A DNA stretch of 64,000 bases from assembly GCA_015680685.1 (NCBI GenBank), contig MNCI01014438.1, positions 414,238-478,237 of the forward strand. The letters are read 5' to 3'. Source of the DNA: Gnetum montanum (lineage: Eukaryota; Streptophyta; Gnetopsida; Gnetales; Gnetaceae). Below, one piece after another: positions 23,344-34,325 of the stretch. The position numbers and the translations under genes are program-made. The notes beneath the pieces are model-generated. The model was not told the DNA's origin. It did not search any database and saw only the letters and a list, made by a program, of their open reading frames with translations. Each line of letters starts with the position of its first letter. Within the stretch, counting starts at the first letter, position 1.

Positions 23344-25275
23344 TGAAACACCCTAAAGTTTCAAGGAATTCTTGCTTCACCAGGTCCTTGAAATTCAAGC
23401 AGCATCATGGCAGTTTGGCAGAAAATGGATGCTCTGAGTTTAGACTGTCCAGTTCGGCAAAGTTTCTACTTCCAGTGTTGATAGACCAAATGAAATCATC
23501 AGCCTACCCAGCTAGGTAGTTCATTTAGCTGATAGTCTACTCAAAAGCAATACGTGGGGTTGTCGATGGTGCTCAGGCTACGCAAAATAGTTTGGTAAGT
23601 TTTCTAGTTAAGAAGTTTGTTATGCTATGCTACACTATGTAGCATAGAAGGCCTCAAAAGATAGTTTCAAGATGAAGTGCTATGCTATGCTACACTATGT
23701 AGTGTAGCACAACGTAGCAAAAGCAAGGCAGAAAGGCCTAGCTTACTTAGTGGTTTCAATTGTATTGAGCAAGCACTTTCAGCCTTTAAAACTAGTGGCT
23801 TCTCTTAACTTCAAGTCCTTCGGCAAAGCTCCTCTTACTAAAAAAGTAGCAGATCAAGCAAAAAGCAAGCTATGTTGGTTGCTAAACTATGCTATCCTAT
23901 GTAGTATAGCACATGGTAGCAATGGTGCAAGAAAAATAGAAGGCATCTTATAATACAAGATTAGCAAGTTCTCAAAGCTTCACATCGCAAAGAGCAAAGG
24001 CTGCAGATTGTTAGCATAGCCTTCAAACAAATGTTCGCAATGCAAATCATAGTTAAGGCTAGCTGCTACACTATGCTATGCTACATAGCATAGCATAGCA
24101 TAGCAAACATGCAAATCCAGCCAAAACACTTCAAAGGCTTCCAGCACTTGCAATTATCTCTAATATAGATTTCTTCTTTGAACTAGTGGTTACGCTATGC
24201 TATGCTACATAGCATAGCACAACATAGCAAGCAGCTACGCTACATTAAACATGCTACGCTACACAACGTAGCATAGCGTAGCAAGCAACTATGCTATGCT
24301 AACATGCTACGCTCCACAGTGTAACATAGTGTAGCAGGAGGATGGGCATAGCATAGCATGGCAAGAAGTTATGCTATGCTAACATGGCTATACTCCACAA
24401 TGTAGCAAGCGGCTATGCTACATTGGTGCGCTTCACTCCTTATCTACATTGATGGCACACCTAATCCCAACATCTCCAATTCTAACAGCGTAATTGCAAT
24501 GTGGTAGGCTCATCAATCAGCTTTCCATGTCCATGTAGCATAGACACATCAACATCTGGTAGGTCTAGGACACGTGGATTTTTCACGTGCTCTTAGACCT
24601 ATAAATACCCTAACGAGAAACGCTCAAAGGGTTGAAAATTTTGAGCAGCTTTGAGCATTGTTGGCAAATTTAAGGGTCAGCAAATTGACAATTCAAAGTG
24701 CAAAGAAAAATCAGTTTACAATTCCAAGCATTATTGGCATTTTTTGTTGGTAAATCAATTAAAAAAAACTTGTTAGCAAAATAGTTTACATTCCTATTTT
24801 GCATCCTATTAGCTCTTTTCAATCGCCTTTGTAGCATTTCGCATTGTTAGCTCATGAATGCATGTTCAGGCACATATTTGGCTTTCTTTGAATGTATTTG
24901 GTTACTTTTGGAATCTCTATGCTTCCCAGCATCATGCAATCGATTGTATCCACTCGGGTAAAGTAAAGGCATAGTCATGAAATGGTGCATTTATTAACTC
25001 TAGTTTACTTCTTTCTTCTATTTATCATTGCATTTTATATCATTTTCGTCCCTTGCATATAATAATCAATATTTTATGCTATAAATGTTGTTTTCACATT
25101 ACACATTTGCAAAAGGTTTAGTGACATCGATTAACTCCCTGTATGATCAACCGGATCGTTCAAGGCACCCTGTTTCTATTTTAATCCAACATAGCCCTCG
25201 CACAAATATGGGGTTAAGACTATCCAACCGGTGACCTCTTGGTGTTTCTAGCCACTGACATTTTCTATTGCTATA
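23344..25275 (+). repeat. 5' LTR of element A (about 1.93 kb)
   Basis: It starts TGAAACACCC where the INT of E breaks off and ends CTATA about 6 bp before the PBS. The 3' part (25120-25260) matches the LTRs of C and G: GATTAACTCCCTGTATGATCAAC, GGGCACC-like text, then CAGCCCTCGCAC-like text. Between 23620 and 24430 it holds dense palindromic words (CTACACTATGTAGCATAG, CTACATAGCATAGCATAGC, CTACACAACGTAGCATAGCG). Some copies keep CG and others have CA/TG. The partner LTR is not in the window. Confidence 0.8.
24569..24607 (+). promoter_or_regulatory. LTR promoter of A: paired G-boxes and TATA box
   Basis: GGACACGTGG and TTCACGTGCT lie within 24 bp, followed by TATAAATA at 24600-24607. CACGTG is the core of the plant G-box/ABRE bound by bZIP and bHLH factors. 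The LTRs of B and G also have a CACGTG upstream of their TATA, so the site may drive regulated transcription. Confidence 0.65.
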
Positions 25276-25281
25276 TTTTTT

Positions 25282-25298
25282 CGCCACTAGAAGGAGGG
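25282..25298 (+). promoter_or_regulatory. Primer-binding site of A (degenerate)
   Basis: CGCCACTAGAAGGAGGG lies at the place of the tRNA-Asn-type PBS of B (TGGCGCTAGAAGGAGGG). The 3' eleven bases match and the 5' six are scrambled. Confidence 0.6.
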
Positions 25299-25364
25299 CC
25301 TTTTAGTATCCTTTTCCATGTTATATGGTATTCTTGTAAGCCTTGTTCACCCCAACATGCACTA

Positions 25365-25622
25365 GTGTAAACTTAACACCCTTTAGTGGTTGTTTACGCA
25401 TCGTGTGGTATAGATTGGTCGCTTCGATAGTTCCTTCAGAATCCTGCAAGACATAAAGCCTCCAATCACCATTTGATCCTTTTGTTTTATGGTAGTTTTA
25501 CATGCATTTTGTACCCTATCATACACTAATGTAAACATGACATCCTTTTGGGTTGTTTACGCATCATGTGGTACAGATCGGTCACCTGACGATTCCTTCA
25601 GAATCTGACAAGACATAAAGCC
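25365..25622 (+). repeat. Duplicated leader motif of A
   Basis: Two copies (25365-25460 and 25529-25622) of about 95 bp share TGTAAAC, then TTGTTTACGCATC, TGTGGTA, AGATYGGTC, then TTCCTTCAGAATC, then AAGACATAAAGCC. The second copy contains the small dyad GATTC-CTTCA-GAATC. Element C has one copy at 38394-38490. Position between PBS and gag suggests a packaging or translation-control role, but that is inference. The rest of the leader shows no gene. Confidence 0.65.
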
Positions 25623-25682
25623 TTTGATTGCCTTCCAATCTCTTCATTTTCCTCATTTGCTAACCCGTTTAGCTTTGCAACA

Positions 25683-26795
25683 ATGACTTCCCCAAGCACT
25701 ATTATTAACACCTCTAACGTTGAGGTTTCCATCATGGTTCAAGGCATCACAGGTGTCGAAAAACCACTCAGTCTGAGGTTGGGGCCACGTCGATCCCTCA
25801 AAATCCAAAATCGGAAGCCTGAGGGCTTGGCCCAACAACATGAGTGATATAACTTCCTCTACACTAAGGTGTAGGAAAACCTACCCTTAGATGCACAAGA
25901 GTCTAAAGAGAACCATAGCTTTGAGTTCACCTACTACAATGGGAAGGAATTCCTACCGTTTCCATCCCCTTAATGCAAATGAACCAAAGGTTTTTCGATT
26001 AGTTGATCCAAGTGATTAATCTTGGGGAGCTGCAAGACATAGCGTCTCATCATGATGAAGCTTTCTAGGACAAACAAGAGGAGCTGGATTGTCAATTTGA
26101 GGGGGGGATCAAACCAACCATGCCACCATCCCTCCTACCCCATCCTTTTGAATGAACCTATTGTCTATTTCTGCTCCCTTCTTTATCACGTCTACGCCAT
26201 CACAACCTACAATTACATTGATAATGGCTAGCCATGTCATGCCCTCGACCTATCAATGTCCCTATTCCCCTGTTTCATTCTTAGCCACTATTCCTTCGTA
26301 AACTATTCATTAGTCTACTCCTGCATCCCATCACGTACCAATCACAGCTACCCTGCCACACATTCATACCATACCTACTTCACAGTTGCATGCAGCTTCT
26401 ACCTCTATTCCTGCATTTACACCTGTCCCATCATCAACGATGGGCCCAAGCCCATCCACATGGTGGACCCCATTCACCTCTCCTCCTGCTACCTTATCAG
26501 ATGTCTCACATTCACCATCAAACCTACCAAGCCCCATAAACAATACCACTCAGCGTGGGGCTATGGTCTATTCCACCAGCCATGCAAGTAGTCTACCCTA
26601 TAGTGCAAACCTCAGCTGATGCTACAACAGCATCACCTGTTGGTTGGTGGATGCCACAAGTAGCAAAGTTCACAGGGGTCATCCCAAAAACACCGTCGAT
26701 AGGTCATGTTACTGCTCCTGCCACTCCACTGATGGGAGCTTCCCCTACAATTCCCCAACCATCTGCATCATCCCTGGGTCTGGATCAAGCATTCT
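25683..26795 (+). pseudogene. gag: Gag of element A, N-terminal part
   Basis: The chosen ATG at 25683 opens MTSPSTIINTSNVEVSI, matching the position of the C start. Then follow PRRSLKIQ, YNFLYTKV near 25850 and FEFTYYNGKEFLPF near 25932. A Pro/Ser/Thr-rich region (26256-26780, read across frames) precedes SLGLDQAF at 26770-26793, where element B interrupts. The same sequence in C (GLDQAFLL then QTLTEEVRRL) shows that the gag continues at 62217. Several stops and shifts mark it as a pseudogene. Gag would form the virus-like particle. Confidence 0.75.
26791..26795 (+). repeat. Left target-site copy of element B
   Basis: ATTCT here and ATTCC at 62217-62221 flank B directly outside its TGTAC...TATCA ends (TG...CA in B orientation). 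Four of five bases agree, as expected for an aged 5-bp Ty3/gypsy target duplication. Both copies lie inside the gag of A. Confidence 0.75.
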
Positions 26796-27898
26796 TGTAC
26801 TATCCTAAATCTTCAGTCTCTGGTTGGAAGGAAACAGGGACTTGGAGATATCTGGACACGCACAGAAGACCCTACCTTCACTTGAGGGAAAGCTGGAATT
26901 AACGAAGGTAGAGTACCTTGAGTGGTTCGCACGTGGATCAGGCAAGGATTTCCCCAAACGTACACCGAGGTGCTATACGCTGGGTTATATGTGAATGGCT
27001 TAACAGGCGTAAAATAGAGCGTAAACAGCATAACTGATGTGAACAGAGCGTAAACGTAAAAGAGCATAAACAGAATACATGCAAGAATTAATAAAAACTG
27101 TAATAGATTTTAGGAAGAAAATGTAACAATGGTATTTCAAAATGAGAGTTACAATGCACCGGTCTAATGCAGTTGTGGCTTTAACACAAGGCAGACAAAA
27201 AGCCCTGGTGGATGCAGGGATGACTGTGGGCTGGTTCACACTATAGGCACATCGTAGAGGCTGTATGCTCAGTGCCCACGGTTTTCCAGCGTACAAGGTT
27301 CTCTGCTCTGGTTCTCAGTGTCTATGCTTTTCTCTCTAGTTTGCTCTAAAAATTTGCCAACCTTCCCTTCTCTAATGAAAAATTGGGGTTTTTATATAGG
27401 TTTAGGGTGACACGTGGCACATTGATCCGGTGTGAAAGAATAAAATTTACAAGTGTACAACATGTTACATCTATTGGGCGTATACGCTGTATCAGGCAGG
27501 CATAGACTCTGGGCGTATACGCTTGGCATATGCAAACTTGGGCATATACGCTGTGGATGCTGGGCGTATATGCTAGGGATGCTGGGCATATACGTTGATG
27601 GTTGCTGGGAATATATGCTGCAAATGCAATCTGGGCATATATGCTAGGCGTATATGCTATGAGCATCAGGCGTATATGCTGAGAATACATACTTAGTGTA
27701 AACTAATCTGAAGTTGCCAGATTTGATAGCAGATGTTGTCGTGGTCGTCGATGGGCCCCAAGGAACTGCTCCTTGTTGAGTTTGACTCTGCTTGAAGTTG
27801 CTTGTGGGGTTCTCAAGCTTTAGTCATGCTGGGGAGCATCGTGACTTAGCTTGATTCTTTTTGGAAAAGTACTGAGCTTGAAATTTTGTGGTGTTTCA
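26796..27898 (-). repeat. 3' LTR of element B
   Basis: On the minus strand it starts TGAAACACCACAAAATTTC at 27898 next to the PPT and ends ...GGATAGTACA at 26796. TATATAAAAAC (27388-27398) lies about 12 bp downstream of CCACGTGTC (27409-27417, minus strand). U3 between 27470 and 27690 holds about ten copies of words based on the palindrome AGCGTATACGCT, spaced by GGG or CA-rich text. It pairs with the LTR at 61111-62216. Confidence 0.9.
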
Positions 27899-27970
27899 TT
27901 GGCCCCTCTTTGTTGATGCTTGGAGGAATCGACCCAAGAAGCGTCAACAAAGAAGTGAAAAATACCACAA
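27886..27970 (-). promoter_or_regulatory. Polypurine tract of B within a long inverted repeat
   Basis: The PPT on the minus strand is AACAAAGAGGGGCCAA (27899-27914). Upstream arms TGGTATTTTTCACTT and CTTTGTTGACGCTT are answered downstream by AAGCATCAACAAAG and AATGAAACACCA. This gives two stem blocks enclosing a loop of about 20 nt, the clearest example in the window. Confidence 0.75.
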
Positions 27971-28945
27971 GAAACTCGCTAAATACTTTGTCCTTTAACA
28001 CTTGACTAGACATCATTGTACCGTGTTTAGTAGTACATGAAATTGGAAAAGTGAAATCTGTAGCTGGTAGGAAAATGGAGATTGTGGGGACTAGGAACTG
28101 ACCAAGGGATTGTGGTTGGTAAAGGAGATGTTCTGGTGTGTATCATGCTGATCCTTGTCAATATCCATTATTTAGCAGACTTGGAATCAAGACATGAGAT
28201 TTGCGTCCTTTGGCGGAACAAGACTCTTGATTAGTGTCCGAGAGGACTTGTTGGTAAGACCAAAGCCACATGATGTTGCATTGCATTCTTTGGAGGAACA
28301 GGGCCCTTGTCTAGGGGAAGCCTATTGGCAGAGAGCCAAAGCCATGCAACGGGATGTCACTTAATTTTTTTAGACATGAACATTTTCTTTCAAGACAACT
28401 GTCATCCCTTCTTGTGTTTTATGCAGGAAGCGACAACGTTCTTTTTTTTTTGAAAATGTTTTAATCTTGTACTCATGTTCAAGTGCTATGTTGTGTGTTG
28501 CAACTGCTTAAAAGTGTTACAGTGCGCGACAGTGTGCTCAAAGTTTTGAGTGTACTAGGTGTATCAGAGGTGTGGCTAAGTAGAGTATGTTGATGAATAG
28601 ATAGGAAATGTACCGGGAACTGGGGATGTACTAGTGAATGGTTTGATTTAGTCTTGCCACGTGTGTTGTGAACAACATCTCACCTTGCTACTTATAACGA
28701 AGTGCATTCTTGTACGAACACCCCTGAGTGTCATCCTGCAAACACAACTCCAAGAAGACAAGAAAACCATGAGTGAATAAGTAAGCTTAGACTTAAAAAA
28801 AAGCCACTGATGAAGCAAAGGCATTGGATGAGACGTATGGCATGGTATATGGTGGGCAGCAATGTTGTTAGGATTGACCGATGGCGAGCGATGCAGTGAT
28901 TCTGATGAAGTTTGAACGCAGCTATAGATTGAGGAACCAGAGATG
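27971..28945 (-). other. 3' untranslated spacer of element B
   Basis: About 1 kb between PPT and the post-INT array. No gene is supported. Text near 28255-28345 is a diverged direct repeat (ggacttgttggtaagaccaaagccacatg and ggaagcctattggcagagagccaaagccatg). A run of T lies at 28440-28452. Confidence 0.5.
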
Positions 28946-29395
28946 AACTTGCCAGTTTATAGTCTTAGCCGACTGTCATGGGTTAGTTTTATGTCATAAC
29001 CCATTGGACATTGCCCATTTAGCGTCATGGCAGATGGTACATTGCCAGTTTCTAGTCTTGGCGGACCGTGAAGAGGCAAACCAGTTTATAGTCTTAGTGG
29101 ACTATGGTGAATGCAACTGTGGCAGTTTACTGTCGTACCAGACGGGTGCTAGTTTATTGTCATTGCAGACATCGTGTGGTATCAGTTTACCGTCATGATT
29201 CCAGGACGAGCTGTGGTATCAATTTATAGTCATGATCTAGGACTGTTCTATGGTATTAGTTTACCGTCATGATTCCAGGACGAGCTATGGTATCAGTTTT
29301 AAGTCATGATCCAGGACTGTTCTATGGTATCATTTTACCGTCATGATTCTACGACGAGTTTTCGTATCAGTTTATAGTCATGATCCAGGACTCAT
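28946..29395 (-). repeat. Dyad-repeat array downstream of the integrase of B
   Basis: About twelve units in reverse orientation. The left part resembles the standard type (cagtttatagtcttggcggac). The right part is a higher-order repeat of about 50 bp (atggtatcagtttaccgtcatgattccaggacg and a partner with tcatgatccaggactgt), in which the GTC and GAC arms are separated by 9-10 nt rather than 6. Confidence 0.8.
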
Positions 29396-29413
29396 ACGTA
29401 CCTGAGCTTGTAT

Positions 29414-32400
29414 TCAAATATAGAACGGTTTTAGGAACAAGTGATTGGTTGGATTTTCAAGCTCATGCCCTTCCATATCAGCTAACTTGAATGCTCCATT
29501 ATCATATGCTCTAGTGACCAAGTAGGGTCCTTCCCAGTTGGCTGAGAATTTATCCGGGTGTTCCCAAATGACCTTAAGTACAAGATCACCTTCCTTGATG
29601 GGACGCTTATGAATGTCGTGCCGATGGCGCTCCCGTTGCTGTTTTTGGTACCATTCGATCTGATCGAGTGCACATATGCGCTCCTCCTCCACCGAGTTCA
29701 GGTCAATGATGCTCAGGTCATTATTTTGCCCTTCGTTGAGGAGTCCAGAAAGTGTCATCTTTAAAGATGGTACCTATAATTCCAAAGGTAAAACAGCTTC
29801 TGAACCATAAACAAGACTATATGGTGTTTTACCTGTTGTAGTTCGGTGCGTAGTACGATATGCCCACAATGTGTATACCAATTGTGCGTGCCATCTTCTC
29901 TTGCTTTGGGTAAGCATCTTTTTGAGTATTGTAATGATTTTTTTATTTGTGGCCTCTGCTTGCCCATTGCTCTGAGGGTAGTAAGGGGATGAAAATGAGT
30001 TTTTGATCCCCAGACTTTCGTAGAAAGTCTTGGTTTCAGCACTGCTAAATTGTGGCCCATTATCATTGATGATGGTCATGGGGATGCCAAAATGGGTTAC
30101 AATGTTTTTGAGAATGAAGTTGCACATGTTTTTAGATGTAGTCTTTCGAAGGGGAACAGCTTCTACCCACTTCGTGAAATATTCCGTTGTGGTTATGATG
30201 AAACTATGCCCTGCAGAAGATGAACGCATTATTGGTCCGATAAGGTCCAGCCCCCACTTTTGAAAGGGCCACGTGATTTGCGCTATATGCAACTCATTTG
30301 GTGGGACATGGATTAGATTACTGTGTGTTTGGGAGGTACTACATGCCTTAGCCTTGGAGAGAAAGTCATAGTCCATGTGTGGCCAATAATAGCCTAAGCG
30401 TCTAATTTTTGTTGCCATCGCTTTTGGTGCTATATTTCCTCTGCATAGTCCATCGTGTACTTGTTCAACGATGATTTGGGCATCAGTACTACTAATGCAT
30501 GTTAGCAATATGCCTTTGTAGGATCGATGACACAATGTGTCCCCTACCAGTGCATATTGTTTTAAATGTTTTCGTACCACGTCTTTTTGTGCATTCGTTA
30601 AATGTTGCGGTTTTTCACCGTGCAGAAGGTACTCTTTTATATCATCATACCATTCTATCGCGTGTGTTGTACTAACGGATGCAATTGGCAACGTATCAGG
30701 AGTATCGATTATTGGTTTGGCACAACTAATTATGGAGCTTGGTAATGTATGGAACATGTCAGGCGATATGTTTAATGCTAATGTGGCCAGTGCGTATGTC
30801 ATGGTATTGTCGTTTCTAGAGACATGTTGCACATTGATGTTTTCAAATCACCTCATTAAGTGTTTTGCCAAGTCACAGTATGGTTGTAAATGTTGCGCTT
30901 TACATGTATAAATATCTGTGACTTGATTTAGAACCAGTTGTGAATCTCCTCTAACCACTAGTCCTGTGATGTCTGAAGCTAGTGCTGCCGCGAGACCTCT
31001 AAGGAGACCTTCGTACTCTGCTATGTTGTTGGTACAGTGAAAATTGAAATGATAAGCAAAGGGTCTGGTCTCCCTGGAGCGATAGGTGATGACAGAGGTA
31101 GCACTTCCTCCTTGAGAGGTGGATGCTCCATCAAAGTTCAGAATGACATCATAGTCATTGGGTACTATGTCTATTGTGCTTACATTTTCATCCGGGAATT
31201 CTGGCTCTATCGTTGCTTGATCGTGTGTTGGTTACGTGGTCATTTGATTTGCTATGGCTTGACCTTTAATTGATGATTGTGCTATGTAATGTAGGTCAAA
31301 CTTGGCTATCATGGCTTTCCAACGGGCTATTTGACTTGTCTTGTAAATATTTTCGGTGATGGATCTGAGCACATTATCCTTGCAGATTATGTTAACTTGA
31401 TTACGGAAGAGGTAATGTCGCCATTTCTTTAGAGAAAAGACCAGGGCTAAGCACGACCTCTCCACCTTATTATACCTTTTCTCATGGGCAACTAATGCAT
31501 GGCTTAAATAATAGATAGGGACTTTAATTCCGTCATCTTGTTTTTGGCAAAGCATAGACGCGATTGACAAATCTGAAGTGGCAAGGTAGATGTAAAACGG
31601 TTTACCATTTTGAGGTGGATAAACTGTGGGCAATCGGGCAAGTGCCATTTTAATATTATTGAATGCTTCTTGGCACCATGGAGTCCATTCAAAATGGACG
31701 TTCTTGCGTAACAAGTGATTCATAGGTTTTAATTTATTCGTTAGTTTTTCTATGAAATGCTTGATAAATTGTAATCTACCTTGTAGACCTCGAAGTTCAA
31801 TAAGGTTCTTAGGTGGTTTTAAGTTTCTTATTGCCTTAACCTTATCCGAGTCTACTCGTATCCCTACTTCAGAGGCTATAAATCCAAGCATTTTTCCCGT
31901 CTTGACACCGAAGACACATTTCTTTGGGTTAAGTCTCAGTTCATATTTTAAACAACGTTTAAGTACTAAGTCAAGATCTTGTACATGTTGTTCTGATGTC
32001 TTTGATTTAATCATGATATCGTCCATGTAATCATTGAGCGAGTGTAGCATGTAGTCACTAAAAATGAATGTCATCACCCTTTGATATGTGGGCCCAGTGT
32101 TCTTGAGGCCAAAGGGCATCATTGTATAACAAAAGGTTTTCCATGGTGTCATGAAGGTAGTTCGGAGCTGATGTTCCAGGTTAATACGTATTTGGTTGTA
32201 TCCTGAGAAGCCATCCATAAAAGATAATAGGGTGTGCCCAGCAGTCGAGTCAATGAGTTGATCGATGCTAGGCAAGGGAAAATCATCTTTTATGGTTGCA
32301 ACGTTAAGATCGCGGAACTCAATGCATAGGCAAATGCTTCCGTTCTTCTTTGGGACAATAACCATGTTGGATACCCACTCAGCGTAATCGATAGCCCGAA

Positions 32401-32890
32401 TGGAACTAGCCTGATAAATTTTGGCGATCTCATTGCGAACTACCAATGCCACCTTAGGTTTAACATTTTCTGCTTTTTGCTTTACCGGCCTCAATTTCGG
32501 ATCAAGGATAATGTTGTGCTGGACGATTCAAGGATCTAACCTGGGCATGTCAGTGTAAGACCAAGAGAATGCTTTTATGTTGTTCCTAAGCACATCCTCT
32601 ATGTATTTGGCCAGTTGAGGTTGCAGTAATGTGCTTAATTTTAATATTTTAATTTCTTCATTGGGCATGGTGATGGGGGTTTCAGTCAACGGGTCTTCGG
32701 TGATGTTTTCAGCTTCTATGTCAAGGGGCCTTGTCATGCCTTTATAGTTATCTAGCGTTTGCTGTGTTGAGGCTATGACTGCATCATCTGTTGATAAACT
32801 TAAGTGGATGAGATTTATGTCAATGTCCCTTGTGATCTTTCCGTATGGCTCATCGATGATTAATGGTGTGGATAGATGCTGACAATCCAT
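29414..32890 (-). pseudogene. pol: Pol of element B: RT, RNase H, second RNase H, integrase
   Basis: One minus-strand frame runs the whole length with four stops seen (near 32528, 31232, 30846 and 29775) and no frameshift. The pre-RT region is at 32500-32890 (FSWSYTDMPRLDP). RT has ICLCIEFRDLN, LLSFMDGFSGYNQI and the active site NDYMDDIMIKS. RNase H (about 31240-31660) shows FYIYLATSDLSIASMLCQK and YYLSHALVAHEKRYNKVE. The second, archaeal-type RNase H (31190-30780) has NFDGAST, NNIAEYEGLLRG and RGDSQLV, but its last Asp is Tyr (NTMTYAL). INT keeps GLDLIGPI, NDNGPQF and AEATNK (Asp, Asp, Glu). The zinc finger is damaged (CRGN for CGGH, CSTSQ for CxxCQ). The C-terminal domain ends LENPTNHLFLKPFYI. 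Confidence 0.9.
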
Positions 32891-32994
32891 TGAGCTTGCT
32901 CATGCCAATAAACAGAGAGCAGAATGAGGTGATGAGTATTGTTCGATGTTCTCAGGAAACTTAAATTATGTGCACATGCATAATGGTGGTTTAT

Positions 32995-33140
32995 CATCAC
33001 ACTAGGATGCATGATAGTTTAAGGCCTTACTGGGCCGTGGGTGGTAGTTTAATGGCTTACCAGGCCAAATGTGATTCGCAAGTGACGGTTTAAGGCCTTA
33101 CCGGGCCATCATGGCAGTTTAAGGCCATACCAGGCCGGAT
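32995..33140 (-). repeat. Dyad-repeat array between RT and antisense gene of B
   Basis: Four reverse units of the GGCC type: agtttaaggccttactgggcc, agtttaatggcttaccaggcc, ggtttaaggccttaccgggcc and agtttaaggccataccaggcc. On the minus strand they read GGCC-n6-GGCC then TTAAACT. A (TA)n run lies at 33238-33256 just beyond. Confidence 0.8.
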
Positions 33141-33337
33141 AATGTACACAGGAGAGTTTGCGCTAGAATGTTCAATGTGAACTTCTGAAGTTGGGTTCAT
33201 AGGGGAATTGGGGTGTAGTAATATTTTTTTTGTATTAAATATATATATATATATATTTGAACAAATTTTAATTAAAATGAGTAAAGAAAAGGCAAAAAGA
33301 TACAAACCAAAAGGTGGCAGCGGCAGCGGCGGAGCGC

Positions 33338-33346
33338 TATATAAAG
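33338..33346 (+). promoter_or_regulatory. TATA box of the antisense gene of B
   Basis: TATATAAAG stands on the plus strand 297 bp before the ATG of the antisense gene, behind a GC-rich stretch (ggcagcggcagcggcggagcgc). It faces away from the pol of B, towards the antisense exons. The form and distance fit a plant core promoter, implying transcription independent of the LTRs; no transcript is in evidence. Confidence 0.65.
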
Positions 33347-33379
33347 GGCAGGGGCATCATTTGTAACCACGTTGAATTT

Positions 33380-34325
33380 GTAGCAAGTGTAGACACCGAG
33401 CGTAAATCATAAGTGTAAATCCTAAGCGTAAGCATAGATGACGAGATGTGAGCGTAAGCGTAAACGACCCAACCCCTAAGCGTAAACGTAAATGACTAAA
33501 CCCCAACGTAAACATAGAGGATAGAGGTCAAAGCATCAGCGTAGACGTACCAACTCAGTGTGAGCGTAGAGGCTCAGAGCGTCAGCATAGAAACTCAGAC
33601 CCTCAGCGTAAACCTCTTAATCCTAGCGTAGAGGACACCGAGATGGGCAAAGGTAAGGAAGTGGAAGGCCAGGGGAGGAAGGGGCTTGACCTGACCTTTG
33701 CGGAGGAGAGCGAGGCCATGCTGCAGTGTTTGCCTAGGCCGAGGGTTCCATCGTGGCCTGGATCATCACACAGGTAGGCTTTGATCTTGCCTCTATTAGT
33801 TACTTTTATTTGTACATGTTTCATGGCGTAGACAGTCTTGATAGTGTAGAAGGCTTCGACGTATACGCCCGGCGTAGAGAGTTAGCGTAAAAGGTTTTGG
33901 CGTATACGCTCGACATAGAGAGTTAGCATAAAGGGTTTTGACGTATACGCTAGGCTAAGATAGATAGCGTAGAGGGTTTCTATGTGCTGAGCGTATACTA
34001 TACATAGCCTAAGTTGTTGTAGCATAACCTGTTTTGTCAATGCACAGCGTAAACGATTTTACTAGCATGAAGTGTAGGTGATTTTATCAGCGTATACGCT
34101 GACTATTTTTTACAGCGTATATGCTGACTGTTTACGTAGTGTTCAGTGTAAATTGTTTACATGGTGTTCAGCATAGAATATTTACACAGTTCAGCGTAGA
34201 CTGTTTACACAGCGTATACACTGAAGGGTTTTATGGTGTGTATGCTGAGCGAAAACAGTTCTTGACAATGTATACACTGAGTTAAGCAGTGTATACACTG
34301 AGCGTAAACAGTTGGTAGTTTTTTC
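33380..34325 (+). repeat. AGCGTA word array over the 5' UTR and intron 1 of the antisense gene
   Basis: About fifty copies of AGCGTA(A/G)AC, AGCGTATACGCT and CA/TG-decayed forms occur, interrupted by exon 1 (33643-33773). The same words fill the LTR U3 of B and its leader (60420-61070). No gene other than exon 1 is seen here. Confidence 0.75.

Noticed and set aside
26256-26902. Overlapping open frames around 26256-26902 as separate genes
   Set aside because: They are frames of the Pro/Ser-rich gag of A, and one runs across the B insertion point.
27346-27690. Open frames in the LTR of B (repeated YTPSIYAQ)
   Set aside because: Translation of the palindromic word array; the same peptide in the other LTR is due to LTR duplication.
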